Source: Cannabis sativa
Taxonomy: Eukaryota > Streptophyta > Magnoliopsida > Rosales > Cannabaceae
Direction of reading: 5' to 3'
Assembly (NCBI RefSeq): GCF_029168945.1
Contig: NC_083605.1
Location: 27,045,280 to 27,109,279 of the forward strand
DNA: 64,000 nt
Part shown: piece by piece, positions 21,580 through 33,110 of the stretch
Numbering within the stretch: position 1 is the first letter of the stretch
How the letters are laid out: the number at the start of each line of letters is the position of its first letter
Made by a program: the position numbers and the translations under genes
The notes under the pieces: generated by a model
What the model was told of the DNA's origin: nothing
Databases searched by the model: none
Seen by the model: the letters and a program-made list of their open reading frames with translations, nothing else

Positions 21580-22467
21580 ATGTCGAATCCCATGTTATCA
21601 CTTTTGACTGAAAATAAGCTAAATGGATCTAACTTTCCAAAATGGAATGAGAACATTAATATTGCTCTCATAGGAGAAAGTGCCTTGTTTGTGTTAACTC
21701 AGCCGTCACCTGATCAGGCGGGTCACAATGCAACCAAAGCTGTCAAAGAAAAGTACGAGCGTTGGCAGAATACTAACAATAAAGCTCGATACTTCATGCT
21801 TTCCAGTATGGTTGACACCCTTAAAACTCGGTTTGCAAAAACCGAAACGGCTGCAAAAGTTATGACGAAGTTAACTGAGCTATTCGGTATGGCATCTACT
21901 CAGTCTCGCTTTGACGCGACTAAGAAGTACATCAATGCACGAATGGAACCCCATCAGAATGTGCGTGATCATGTTCTCCTAATGGCAAGTTATTTCCAAG
22001 AAGCCCAGGATCATGGTGCTGAAATGGATCACACTACTCAAGTAAGCCTTATCTTGAATAGTCTGACTCCAACTTTTCGGCCCTATACATCAAATTATGT
22101 CATGAACAAAAAGGACGTAGACTTTCATGAGTTAGTCAATGACCTTCAGACATATGAAAATTTAATTGGAGGACCCAAGAAGAAAGGGGGTAAACCGCAC
22201 AATTCTGGCAATGGTAATGGGATGGTCAAACCGGAGGCACATGTAGCCTCTACTTCAAGACCCAAATCTAAGAAGAAGTGGAAAAACACCAAGAAGCGAG
22301 CCAAAGCTGTGAAAACAGTTCAAAACAAAAAGGCTACTGCTACTGGTGATGCACTAAAAGGAAAGTGTTTCTACTGCAATGAGAAAGGCCATTGGAAACC
22401 CCAATGTCCTAAACTTCTTGCAAAGAAACAAGGTATTTCTTTGTTTATTTGTTTCTTCTTCTTATAG
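21580..22467 (+). CDS. Copia gag protein (only open gag of the family in this window)
   Basis: 295-residue frame starting at MSNPMLSLLTENKLNG. An upstream Met at 21454 gives a 42-residue hydrophobic extension without similarity to gag, so 21580 (context AACCATGTC) is preferred. It shows the copia gag core (NFPKWNENI, KARYFMLSSM, QVSLILNSL, DFHELVNDLQTYENL), a lysine-rich linker, and a CX2CX4HX4C zinc knuckle (CFYCNEKGHWKPQC) near the C-terminus. Gag assembles the virus-like particle and binds the RNA. The last residues after AKKQ are encoded by an intron-like segment, so the natural C-terminus may differ. Pol does not follow intact. This copy could in principle supply Gag in trans, but expression is unknown. 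Confidence 0.85.
   Translation: MSNPMLSLLTENKLNGSNFPKWNENINIALIGESALFVLTQPSPDQAGHNATKAVKEKYERWQNTNNKARYFMLSSMVDTLKTRFAKTETAAKVMTKLTELFGMASTQSRFDATKKYINARMEPHQNVRDHVLLMASYFQEAQDHGAEMDHTTQVSLILNSLTPTFRPYTSNYVMNKKDVDFHELVNDLQTYENLIGGPKKKGGKPHNSGNGNGMVKPEAHVASTSRPKSKKKWKNTKKRAKAVKTVQNKKATATGDALKGKCFYCNEKGHWKPQCPKLLAKKQGISLFICFFFL
22433..22467 (+). other. Shortened intron-like segment at gag end
   Basis: Donor CAAG|GTATTT and acceptor TTCTTATAG|GCC match the 104-bp segment in the minus-strand copy, but only 35 bp remain and the branch-like CTAAC is gone. That is too short for normal plant splicing, so this copy probably cannot splice here. Confidence 0.45.
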
Positions 22468-23767
22468 GCCAAGCTACTTGAACTTAGATGCTATCTTAGT
22501 GAGTTGAATCGGAAAGCTGGACCAAAGGGTGAAGATCGTCCAAGATGAAGATGAAGCTCATTTATTTATTTTTGAATTAATTGTTTTAATTTAAAAACAA
22601 TTTGGATTTCGAATTTTAGTTTGGGATTTTTATCCTTGTTTTTCTCATGATGTTGCAATATTTTTTTTTATTAATAATATTTTATTTTCTATTTCAAATA
22701 AATAGCAATTTATGAGATTGAGCTTTATTTACTTTATCTTAAACAAAAATTACCAAATTATATTTATATGTTTGTATGTGTAAGTGTTTTTATTATTGGT
22801 ACAAATTCTATAATATTTACAACTCTTCACAGAGTTATATTAAATAAACACTAAAAATTATTTCTATGTTTATAAATAATTGTTAATTCTAATATAATTA
22901 TTAAGAATTTGTTGAATAAAAGGATCTTTTGATCAGATAGGGGTGGAGAAAAGTTAAGAAAACTATGCAGTTCAACGATCTTTTATATCTAATGAACTCT
23001 AGATTGTATTCAACTCCACATAATCTCTATAACACTTAGAGAATCATGATCTTTATAACCTTTAGGGGTGGATCATAATCTCTATATACTTAGGGGTGGA
23101 TTTTTAAAAATCCACAGTACTCTATGTAACACATATCTTCTTTAAACATGGATGTAATATAATGAATTAGCTATTATGAGTAGAAATTCTTGATCTTGAT
23201 TGTACGTTCCAATTTAGTTTTACTGTTGTAGTAAATAATGATACCCATAAAAGTTCTTTGATAATGTATCACACTACCTTAATTGAGTGGGAGAATTTTA
23301 AAATTCTTTACCCATCTTCATTAGGTTGACACTTGTGATAGGACCTTAAGAACACTACTGAAAGCAAATCTAACCATTCATGTGGATAGAAATAACTTAT
23401 CAGAATTATGAGAATAAGATAAAAGAATTCATGCATAGTCTATTCGAATGACTTAAGCAAAAGTTCTTAATCCTCATAACATTTTATGGTATCTTAATTT
23501 GATTACTTAATCTCTAGCAAGTATTTTTCACTTCAAATACTAGTTTGCTATGTTGATGATTTAGTCTTAAAAGAAACTTATAGTTTCAGACTAATACAAT
23601 AAGTCACAACTAGATATCCCTCCAAACAATAAGAGGTTAAAAGTATTATTTAACCAGACATCTGCTATTGAGTGGGAGCTATCTGAGATGTAATCAAATA
23701 AGGAACGTTAGAAGATATTCAAGAAAGATTTATGAAAGTGATCTATATGTTAGATATTAAGGAACTA
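22468..23767 (+). pseudogene. Decayed copia pol after gag
   Basis: AT-rich and full of stops, but with recognisable pieces in order: an integrase-core remnant (DRGGE context near 22935-22965) and the reverse transcriptase box LVCYVDDLV (23540-23575). Then comes a C-terminal RT segment around 23640-23760 matching 32530-32670. Protease and most of RT are not recognisable. A gypsy LTR fragment cuts it at 23768. Confidence 0.75.
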
Positions 23768-25115
23768 AATCACAACACTATAAGTGATACACTAAATCAC
23801 TTCCCGGGGACTTAAACTAGGAACTAAAAGTTACCCTATCGATAAAAAGCATGGCAATACCCCAAATAACATAAAAACGAGGAAAACTAGGGTTCCTGAA
23901 TTTTCCCCAACTGGTACACCGGTTGCCCAACCGAAATTCCGGTTCTGGGAAATTTCAGAACCCCATCCGGAATTCCGGATGCACAACCGAAATTCCGGTT
24001 CCTCGCAGGCAGAACTTCAAAAAATCACACAATGCTCAAATCAAATCCGAACCACCCCAAAACTTCCAGACCTGTTCTATATAACACCTAGAACATTTCT
24101 AAAGCATCAAACTCACTCAGAAAGTACAGAAGTTAAAATCACCATTAAAGCCCAAGCTTTGAGTTCTAAACTCAAACTTGGTTAAACCTAGATAACATGC
24201 ATCAAAACTAGCTCAAATCTACTTAATCAAGCATAAAATAACCTATGAAAACAACTACGAACTTCAACAACATCACAGCAACAGATTTTAACCAATTCTT
24301 TTTGAAAACCATGGTTTTGAGCTTAAAAACTACCAAGCTTGAAATCAAAGCAAATAACATGCATTTACTAGCTCTAAACTACTTAAAATAACAAGATTAA
24401 TCCACTGAAAATAACAACAATTCACAGCAGCAAGAACATATCAAAAATCAAGCATGCATCATCATCTTTTTAAACATTTTCTAAAAATTACAAAAGGAAA
24501 AGGTTTAGAAACTTTACCAAGGCTTGAAGAACACTTAGATTGAAGGAAAATAGCTTGAAAATCATAAATTCCAGCCCTAGAATCACCCTATCAGCCGAGA
24601 GAGAAAGAGAGGAAAAGAGAGAGCCTTTTTTGAAATTTTTTTCTATTTTCTAAGTTTTGAATGAAAATGAAATAAAAGGAATACTTAAGCAATAATCTAT
24701 TTCAGCCAACACTTAGTATTAATAAACACATATTACTCAAATACTAAGCCCACTAAAGGACAAATTATCATTGGGGAAAAAAGACCATTTTGCCCCTCCA
24801 CATTAAAATAACATAAATAACACTAAAGGGGTATTTTTGGGAGATTCTAAATTCCCGGCCATTCCCGACATTCCCAATGTCTAATAAACCGTCCCAAACT
24901 ACTAACATACTAAGTTGTGATTTTACTGAGCCAAACACCGAGTTCCATGTTATCGGGCACCAGAATGCAAAATTATGAGAACTACTACATGACATAAAAA
25001 TGCATCTCTGAATTCAATAATAACAGTATAATAATTATTTAAATAGCTATAAATAATTTTCATAATTAAACGCGATTAACTGCTAATTTCCAAATTTAAC
25101 TAAGCGGTCTTTACA
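23768..25115 (-). repeat. Gypsy A-family LTR fragment (minus), left 1 kb missing
   Basis: Matches 6427-7753 of the gypsy A LTR, including the three CCGGAATTCCGG-type palindromes (with G-to-A changes) and the end TTTACA. The first about 1035 bp and any internal domain are absent, so this is a truncated solo LTR or recombination product. No gene. Confidence 0.9.
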
Positions 25116-25529
25116 ATATCTGTTTCTGGAATTATTTTTATTGGATAGTATGGAAAAAATTAAGGAAGTAACTTTTTTACAGATGTCAATTTCGATTTAA
25201 TTTGAATTAGTTATGATTTTTTGAAGTTTCAAAAAAATCGGGGTTGAGCATCAAGGCCTGCGCGCGCGGAAATCATGCAGATTTCCCAAAACGCCGAGAA
25301 ACCTCGCCCGAGTCACCCTCCTGCGCGCGCGGATGGGTATGCACAGCATCCCGTCCGTATAGCTCGCAATTTTTTCGTTTTTCTTCGTTTTTTCATGCTT
25401 TTTCATGGATTTAACTTCCGATTTTTTGTGTAGTTCTGTATTTATACATTTACTATTCCTAATTCAATTCTAATTATCATAATTAAATTTTTAAATATTT
25501 TTTAAATTTAATTCATGATATTAGTGTAA
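25116..25529 (+). mobile_element. Copia leader fragment
   Basis: Matches 26885-27300 (start of the leader), including a GC-rich island (25240-25365). Its hairpin has arms GGATGGGTATGC and GCATCCCGTCC, one bulged T and a loop ACA. It then joins the middle of a copia LTR at about 25530 through a short shared ATTTCA, a recombination junction. Confidence 0.8.
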
Positions 25530-26737
25530 TTTCACTTAGCTGAAATATCATTTATACGGGGTTAAGTGTTTTTAGGATAATATACATTGTAGGGTGTAAC
25601 GGTAATCTAATCCCTTTACAGTGTAGATCATTCATATAGAGGATCATTGATCAAATTAGGATTATAACAATGGATAACTAATGATGTGTCTATATGGTGG
25701 AACATATAGAGCATTCTATATACTGGAGTGTAATTCTAAGTTCTATGCGTGGATTCAACGAAGAATTAATAACTCAGTGAATTTAGGTTATAAATTCTTG
25801 ATCTGCTTATTGGAAGCTCGGTTATATAGACCCATGGTCCCCCCACTAGTTGAGATAATATTTCTTGTAAGACTCATATAATTGGTTTTGATTAATCAAT
25901 TATAATTCTCAATTTAGACTATGTCTATTTGTGAATTTTTCACTAAGTAAGGGCGAAATTGTAAAGAAAGAGTTTTAGGGGCATATTTGTTAATTATGAT
26001 ACTTTGCATGGTTCAATTAATAAATATGATAAATGACAATATTATTTAATAATTATTTATAGTTATTAAATAATTAGAATTGGCATTTAAATGGTTGAAT
26101 TTGAAAATTGGCGTTTTTGAGAAAATGAGATGCATAAATGATGAAACTGCAAAATTGCAAAAAGTGAGGCCCAAATCCATATTGTATAGGGCCGACCACT
26201 TTTATAGGATTTATCTTCTGATATTTTCATTATTTTAATGCCAAATAATTCAAATCTAACCCTAGTGGAATGCTATAAGTAGATAGTGAAGGCTTCAGGA
26301 AATTTATACTAAACTTTCACACTTTTCATTCAGAAAAAACCTGAGCCTCTCTCTCTATCTGGCTGTCCACTCTCTCTCTCTCTTCTTCCTTAAGATTTCG
26401 AAACACTTAGTGATTAGAGTAGTGCCCACACACAGCAAGTGATACCTTAATCATAGTGAGGAAGATCGTGAAGAAAGACTTTCAGCAAGAAGGAGGTTTC
26501 AGCATCAAAGATTCAGAGAAAGAGATCCAAATTTCGTATATTGATAATGCTCGCTACGTAAAAGGAATCAAGGGCTAGATATCTGAACGGAAGGAGTCAT
26601 ATTATTCTGCTGCACCCAATGTAAAGTTTACTAAACTTTATATGTGTTTATTTCATCGTTTTAGAAAGTTCATATTTAGGATGTTAATCAACATACTTGT
26701 GAGTAGATCTAAGATCCTGGTAAAATAATTTCCAACA
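25530..26737 (+). repeat. Copia LTR fragment (3' two thirds)
   Basis: Matches 39925-41103 closely, starting inside the LTR and ending TTCCAACA before a primer site. Its TATA site has drifted to CTATAAGTAG (26273-26282). The first about 690 bp of the LTR are missing. Confidence 0.9.
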
Positions 26738-26739
26738 AC

Positions 26740-26756
26740 TGGCCTCAGAGCCATGG
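26740..26756 (+). promoter_or_regulatory. Copia primer binding site
   Basis: TGGCCTCAGAGCCATGG, two bases after the LTR end. Confidence 0.88.
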
Positions 26757-27009
26757 TAATTGATTTGCTTGCAAGAAATTTGGACTTTAAAACGATTGAT
26801 TGTTATTTGGATGGTTTCATGTTGTATTGAGTGTTATATGATGATTGATTGATGTTTGTAAATTTTCTTGAAAAATAATTAAAATTTTGTTTCTGGAATT
26901 ATTTTTATTGGATAGTATGGAAAAAATTAAGCAATTTACCTTTTTACAGAACTCAATTTCGATTTAATTTGAATTAGTTATGATTTTTTGAAGTTTCGAA
27001 AAAAATCGG

Positions 27010-27140
27010 GATCGTGCAACTCGGACACGCGCGCGAAAATCATGCGATTCCTTCCCTGCGCCGAGGTTCCACGCCCATGCACTCCCCATGCGCGCGCGGA
27101 CGAGTATGCACAGCATACCGTCCGTACAGCTCGCATTTTT
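27010..27140 (+). ncRNA. GC-rich structured leader island
   Basis: CGCGCGCG run followed by a hairpin with arms GGACGAGTATGC and GCATACCGTCC (27098-27123), one bulged A and loop ACA. Same position as in the other copies. Confidence 0.55.
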
Positions 27141-28214
27141 TCGTTTTTCTTCGATTTTTCGTGCTATTTCATGGATTTAACTTTCGATTTTTTGTGTAGT
27201 TCTGTATTTATACATTTACTATTCCTAATTCAATTCTAATTATCATAATTAAATTAATTAATATATTTTTTTTAATTTAATTCCTGATATTAGTGTAATT
27301 TGAATTTGAAAATAGTAAATATCTATCTTTTTGCTTAATTATCTATCTTATTTTTAAATTTTAGTATATCTTATCTTATTTTTAAATTTAAGGCCAGATA
27401 TTAAATTTTTTGAATTAATTTTTTTTTTAAATAATTTGACCTTATTTAAATTTAAAATAAGATAACTATAATCATGTAATTTTAAATAGATGTAAGATAT
27501 TTTGCTAACTTTTAAATTTTGTTATTATATTTATTTAAATTAAATTATAAATTCTGAAAAAGATATTTATTTATCTTTTTTAATTTTATTTAATTTTTAT
27601 TTATAGAATAGCATTAAATTTTTTAAAAGTAGTTAGCAAATTTTGAAATGATATTTAGGTTGGTTGAAACCTAATTTTTCAAAATTGTAGGTTTAATTTT
27701 AAATATTATTTTACTAACTTCGAAAATATTTAAATTTTATTTTATTTTATTATTTTTTCGAAAATAATTTTTTTTTATTTAATTAATTTTTTTGAAATTA
27801 TTTATTTAAAATTAAATAAATCCTACATCCAACTATCCAGCTAACCTTGTTGCAGGAGTATATATTTTAGCTTGTTTGTAAGTTTTTAAAACCTATTATT
27901 TCTTGATTGCAAATAGCCATGGTTAACTTGTTGACAGATCCAATTATCTGATTTTAACTCATGGCTCCCTTAGTCAAGTAAATAATTTGTAACAGGTATA
28001 TTTACAATCTTCTTTCATCTGTGTATGACCTAGCAACATGATAGGATCCATCCAAATTGTGTGCCTGTGTGAGCCTATGAGTTTAATTTTATTATAGATG
28101 CATATAGGTTGTTGTTGCTAAATAAAATATCATAGTTTTCGATATATTTTATTTAGGACCATTTAGTTTTGGGCCTATTCAATTAATAACAGTTGTTCAT
28201 TTTAAGGTTAAATT

Positions 28215-28320
28215 CCTCTCTTTTGGGCCTTGTGTGAGAGTTGGGAGCCATAAAAGTGGGTACGACATACTGAACCCAGCACCCCCTCACATGAACCACC
28301 CCAATTGTGAATGCGCATTT
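28215..28320 (+). promoter_or_regulatory. Conserved leader island 2
   Basis: TTGTGTGAGAGTTGGGAGCC ... GAACCCAGCACCCCCTCACA; same island as at 19480 and 49190. Confidence 0.55.
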
Positions 28321-30000
28321 GCCTGATTTGAATAACTGTACTAGGTTAATTAAATTAGTTTAACCTAATAAAATTGATTAGCAACATAATTAATTTCATT
28401 TATTTTGAAATTAATTTAAAAAAATCATAGTTTAAAGAATTTTATATTCTAAGCTAAACTATATGTATTTTCTTGTATTTAATTAAATATAGAATTATAA
28501 CCATCTAGATTCTTTCTGAAGCTTAATTTAAATTTTTCATTAAATATTCCTATTTAAGTTGATATTTAGTTATCTCTGACTAATCAACTTAAATCTGAAT
28601 ATCTTTTGGATTTAAAATTTCAAAATTAAGTTGAGGAATTTTAGGTATTGGTTATTAAGATTCTTAAGATATTTTTTAAGTTGATATTTTTTCAAATATT
28701 AACTTAAAGTGGAATATTTTTTAAATTAAGTGGTTACAACTTAATTTTTGATATTTAGTTAAATTTAAATTTGAAAATATTTAAGTTCTAGATTTTTTCT
28801 AATACAACTTAAATTAGATATTTTTTCAAATTTTGTTGAAAAGATACTTAGTCAAATAAGATATTTTCTAGATAGTTATTTCTAGACTACTTATTATTTC
28901 TAATATTAAATAGGAAAATATTATACATTGTGAAATTAATTATTTAAATAATTAATTTTGGTACAATTTATTTTAATTATATTTTTTCCTAGTATTAAAC
29001 TAGAGATTAATAATTAAGCCTTCTCTACACTTAATTATTTATTTCTTGAATTTAATACATTTAATTAGATTGAAAATTAAATATCTAAGTTGATTTTCAT
29101 CATGATACTTAAATATTTCTTTTTCATGACACTTAATTAAATAGAAAATAATTTTTTAGTTGAAATTTATTTTTTCAAATAAATTTAAATAATCTTCAAA
29201 ATATATTTTTTCTTTATTTTATTAATCAATTTCGAAATTGCATTCCTTAAATGCTGAAATTTCGAATTTTATTTGAAAAATAGATTAAAGTTGTAAATTA
29301 TTTATTTTAATTTTGGACCAACTTAAATCAATGACTTTTTCATTTAATGATTAATTAAAATAAATGAAGTAAAATATATTTAATAAGAAAATGAATTAAT
29401 TAGTCCATGAAAATCTAGATAGATATTATCTGTTTTTGCTTGAAGTATTTTTCTAGTGTATTTAATTAAATAGAAAATTAATATTTAAATTGATTTTCAT
29501 CATCATACTTAAATATTTGAAATTTTACTTATATATTTAATTAAATAGAAAAAATTATATTTTTTTGTTGTAAATTAATTTTATTAATTAATTTTCGGCC
29601 AACATTAAATTAGAATAATTTTTTCAGGATTTATTTTTTATTTTAACATGCAATTTCGAAAATTGTATTCTTAAATACTTTAATTTTTCGAAATGCAATA
29701 TATATTTATAGAAAATTAAATTTGAGTTGTAAATTAATTTAAATTAATTTTGTAACAACTTAAATTGAATATTTTTCTAAATATTTATTGGAAATTATTA
29801 CTAAGATGGAAATAATTCATGTTATTTTTCATATCCATCTAAGTAAAAATTTATAAATATTAAATTAAAATTTATATTTAGAATTTTTTATTCTAAAATG
29901 GAAATTTTAATTAAATAAATATATATTTAAAATAAATAGATTAAAATAAGTATCAAAGAAAATACAACTCTCTTTAAATAATGAGCTTTATTATTATTAA

Positions 30001-30830
30001 GATATTCGATCTCCATTGTTGGTCTTACAATAGTTAAATGTTTTCAATATAACCTCGAGACGCTAGACTTCGTCCCCCTATGGATGGTTATTCGTTGAAC
30101 GCATTTAACACCGTAAGATCTCATTTGATAAGTGTTTTGTAAGTTTTCGTCTCTATTAGACTCTCCCCTACGGTGACTACTTAGAGATAAACTTATAAAA
30201 CATGAAACAATGGTGGAAGCTCATAAAATGAGAATAACCTTGACTCTCGCCTACCGGGACAACGTTGGATTCGTATTTTGATCGAATAAAAGGTTGCTAG
30301 AATGGTTTGCATTTTAGATGAGCTGACAACTCTATTCAATGAATGATACTTTGACTCTCGCCTACCGGGACACTGTATCAGTTTGTTGGAAACCTTGGAA
30401 ATTATTTAGGATTGTAAGTTTTAGTATTTTCACTTGTCATTCCTACTTGCTATATGTTTAATAATTTCTGAATTGTGTATGAATTTATATTGAACCATGT
30501 TATTTTCTGTTATTAAATTGTAGTTTAATTTCGAATCTTCATTGTTGGTGTAACATGTTTGTTTTTCTAATTTGATAAATCCCTAATGGATTTTCACCAT
30601 TAGACATACATAATAGTGTAAGATCTCGAAAGATAAATATTGTATATGCAACATCTAGTTGTTCATCAATTGATGACACCTTAGACTAGTATTTTATAAT
30701 ATGAAACAAGAAGATTGTATAACTAAGATTACTTTGTCTTTCGCTAATCGAAGCATCGTTGGATTCTTGTTTAAACAACGAAATTATCCTAATTCCTCTT
30801 AGCTTATTCATTTCGAATTAGCTCAATAAC
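30001..30830 (+). repeat. Leader modules, three to four diverged copies
   Basis: Related motifs at 30155-30172 (ACTCTCCCCTACGGTGAC), 30241-30259 and 30353-30371 (GACTCTCGCCTACCGGGAC), and a weaker one at about 30745-30775 (TCTTTCGCTAATCGAAGCA, GTTGGATTC). Each sits in a repeated context (ATATGAAACAA or similar upstream, GGATTC downstream). Confidence 0.7.
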
Positions 30831-32818
30831 ATATCATTGGATGAATGGTCTATAAATCATTTAATGTCATTCTATTTTCTTTTAAGAGATTAAATGACAC
30901 TTTTGATTATATTCCAGAAATTCTATCCCAAAATGATATAAATCCTCAATCTTAAATATCTCCTACTTGTATGGGCAAATTAGACTTAGAGTTATATTAG
31001 TAGTGGTGGTCCAAGAAAGAATTACACATTATATTTGGTATAAATTTAAGTCTTTGACTTTAATTTTAGATTCCAAACAGAAATTTTCTTATATTTCTAA
31101 TTCCAGGATACAATACAGTTACACTTTTACAAGTGTTTATATCCATCTTCTATCATTGGTTTCAAACTGTATGGAATATGAGTTTAGTATTCAGTGACCA
31201 GGATCCACCTGCACTATTCTAAGAACTCTTTGACTATACCTAACTCATCAAAAAGACACAATCACATTTTTATTAATCTATGGCATTTGTATCTTGTTCA
31301 TAGTGGTTTTGACAAGATCAATCTCTGCAAAGAGTTAATATGCCTATATCCACTGAAAGTAAGTTCATCTAATTCGCAGATGGATGTACATTCAGGGGTG
31401 GATATGAGTTTTTCATTGTATTCTTAAAACGATCACTCTAGATTATACCTTATGCAAAGAAATTTGAAATGTTTGAAAAATTTCATAAATTTCTAGCAAT
31501 GGTTAAAACCATTAAGGTAAGTGGTTAAATATCTTGCGAACTGATAGGGGTGGAGAAATAGTTAGTAGATATGCAGTTCAAAGATCATTAAATTGATTTT
31601 TGAATTATATCCAAACTTACCTCCCCAGAAATTTCGATTTGCATATTGATGATTAGTTACTAGTCGTCGCCTAAATCCTTCTATGGTAATACAATTTCAA
31701 AATGATGCAATGGTTGTATACTTAAAGTAAATAATTACTAGATTCATGGATGACCTAATCAAAATCTTAAGAAAAGCTAGAACTGTTAACCATGGTTTGT
31801 TAGCTATTCTAAGTGATTAGTAGTCAATAGATAAGAAAGTGTTTGTTTAAACAAATACTACTTTTCTAAGAAAATGACTAAGTCTGAAAATAAAGTAGAA
31901 AATAAAGGAGATATTTTTCTTGATTCCAAAAGTGTTCTATCATCTTATTTGACATATGATAATCCCACTGCCTCTGTTGTTTTGACACAACCGAAGAGGT
32001 CAATACCATTTAGTTTTCTTAGACATAATTCACGGTACCTTGTCGTAGTGGGAGAGTTTCTAGGAACTCACCTTCTTATGACTTGGAAGACACTAGTGAT
32101 GAAAATTCATTGTGAGTTTAAACAAGTAATGGATTGTCAAGATAACAAACTAAGAAGAAAAGCCAATAGAACTATAGTTTGATCCATTCACATGGAGTAA
32201 CCTAAAGTTTTCTATTACAAGGACATAAAAGGAAATTTTTGTTTATAAGTCTATTCAATGGACTTAACAAAACTTCCTGTTCCTAGTATTATAGGTTTGA
32301 GTTTATCTAAACCTATGGCTTATGGTATACCTGGTAATTACTTACTCTAATGCAAGCAACTTACGTTAGTAAGATGCTGAAGCATTTTCTTTCTAATGGC
32401 AATCTATAGAAGCTTCTCGACTTCTAGGCATAGATTTTATTGATCTAAGAAAAAGTCTCAACTATTCCAGAAAAGATAAAGCCATGAAAGAATTTCTTAT
32501 ATCAACATTGAGAGGTCTCAGATATACTTTAGTATGCCTTAGACCAGACACCTACTGTTGAGTGGGAGTAATGAGTAAGTATCAGATTAATCAAGGAGAG
32601 GAACACTGGAAGACAATCAAGTAAATCTTTAGATTAAGAAGAGGAACTATATGTTAGTCAATAATGGTGTATTTAAAACTCTTAGACTACACCACATTAG
32701 ATTTCGAAATTTGCCTTTGTGCTAGAAAATCTTTCTGATAAGATGGTGATTACTCTTGGGGTGGAATAGTGATTTTGGAGAAGTGTAAAAACCTATCTGA
32801 AGTCTCTAGGTCTACCAA
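30831..32818 (+). pseudogene. Decayed, gag-less copia pol (first part)
   Basis: Order of recognisable pieces: GAG-pre-integrase motif LWHLYLVHSGFDKIN (31283-31327, inside a 77-codon frame 31194-31427), integrase-core remnant (TDRGGE context near 31540-31556), and a C-terminal RT piece (QINQGEEHWKTIK, about 32580-32625). Stops and shifts are everywhere. The plus-strand copy at 59900-61910 shares nearly the same decayed sequence, so the decay predates their spread. A CACTA element splits it at 32818. Confidence 0.82.
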
Positions 32819-32971
32819 CACTACTACAAAAATGGGTTTTCCCGACGCTTTTAAACAGTCGTTTAAAGTATTGTCGTCGGTTTCTATAACCGTCGCCTAT
32901 TCGGCCGTCGTAAATTGGGCAAAATAGGCGACGGTTCAAAACCGTCGCTAATCTGGGATTCCCGACGGTGT

Positions 32972-33110
32972 AAAACTGTCGCCTATAACTGGGTATAGGC
33001 GACGGTTTTAAACCGTGCCTAATACTATAGGCGACGGTTTTAAACCGTCGCCTATAATATTAGGCACAGTTCTAAACCGTCGCCTATACCCAGTTATAGG
33101 CGACGGTTTT
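32972..33110. repeat. 139-bp near-perfect palindrome, CACTA left end
   Basis: Centred at 33041 within GGCGACGGTTTTAAACCGTCGCC context. The arms match with few mismatches out to 32972 and 33110. Built from repeated CGACGG/CCGTCG units; subterminal repeats of CACTA elements bind transposase. Confidence 0.85.

Larger units (their letters stand above)
26757..30420 (+). mobile_element. Copia long leader, second plus-strand copy
   Basis: Same order of islands as at 17970-21579: GC-rich island (27010-27140), island 2 (28215-28320), modules (30001-30375). After the modules there is no gag. A third, weaker module (30610-30830) leads directly into decayed pol. No gene. Confidence 0.85.

Noticed and set aside
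31874..32182. 102-codon ORF as a functional copia domain
   Set aside because: Falls in decayed pol; the related region at 60970-61280 has a different frame, and no catalytic motif is present.
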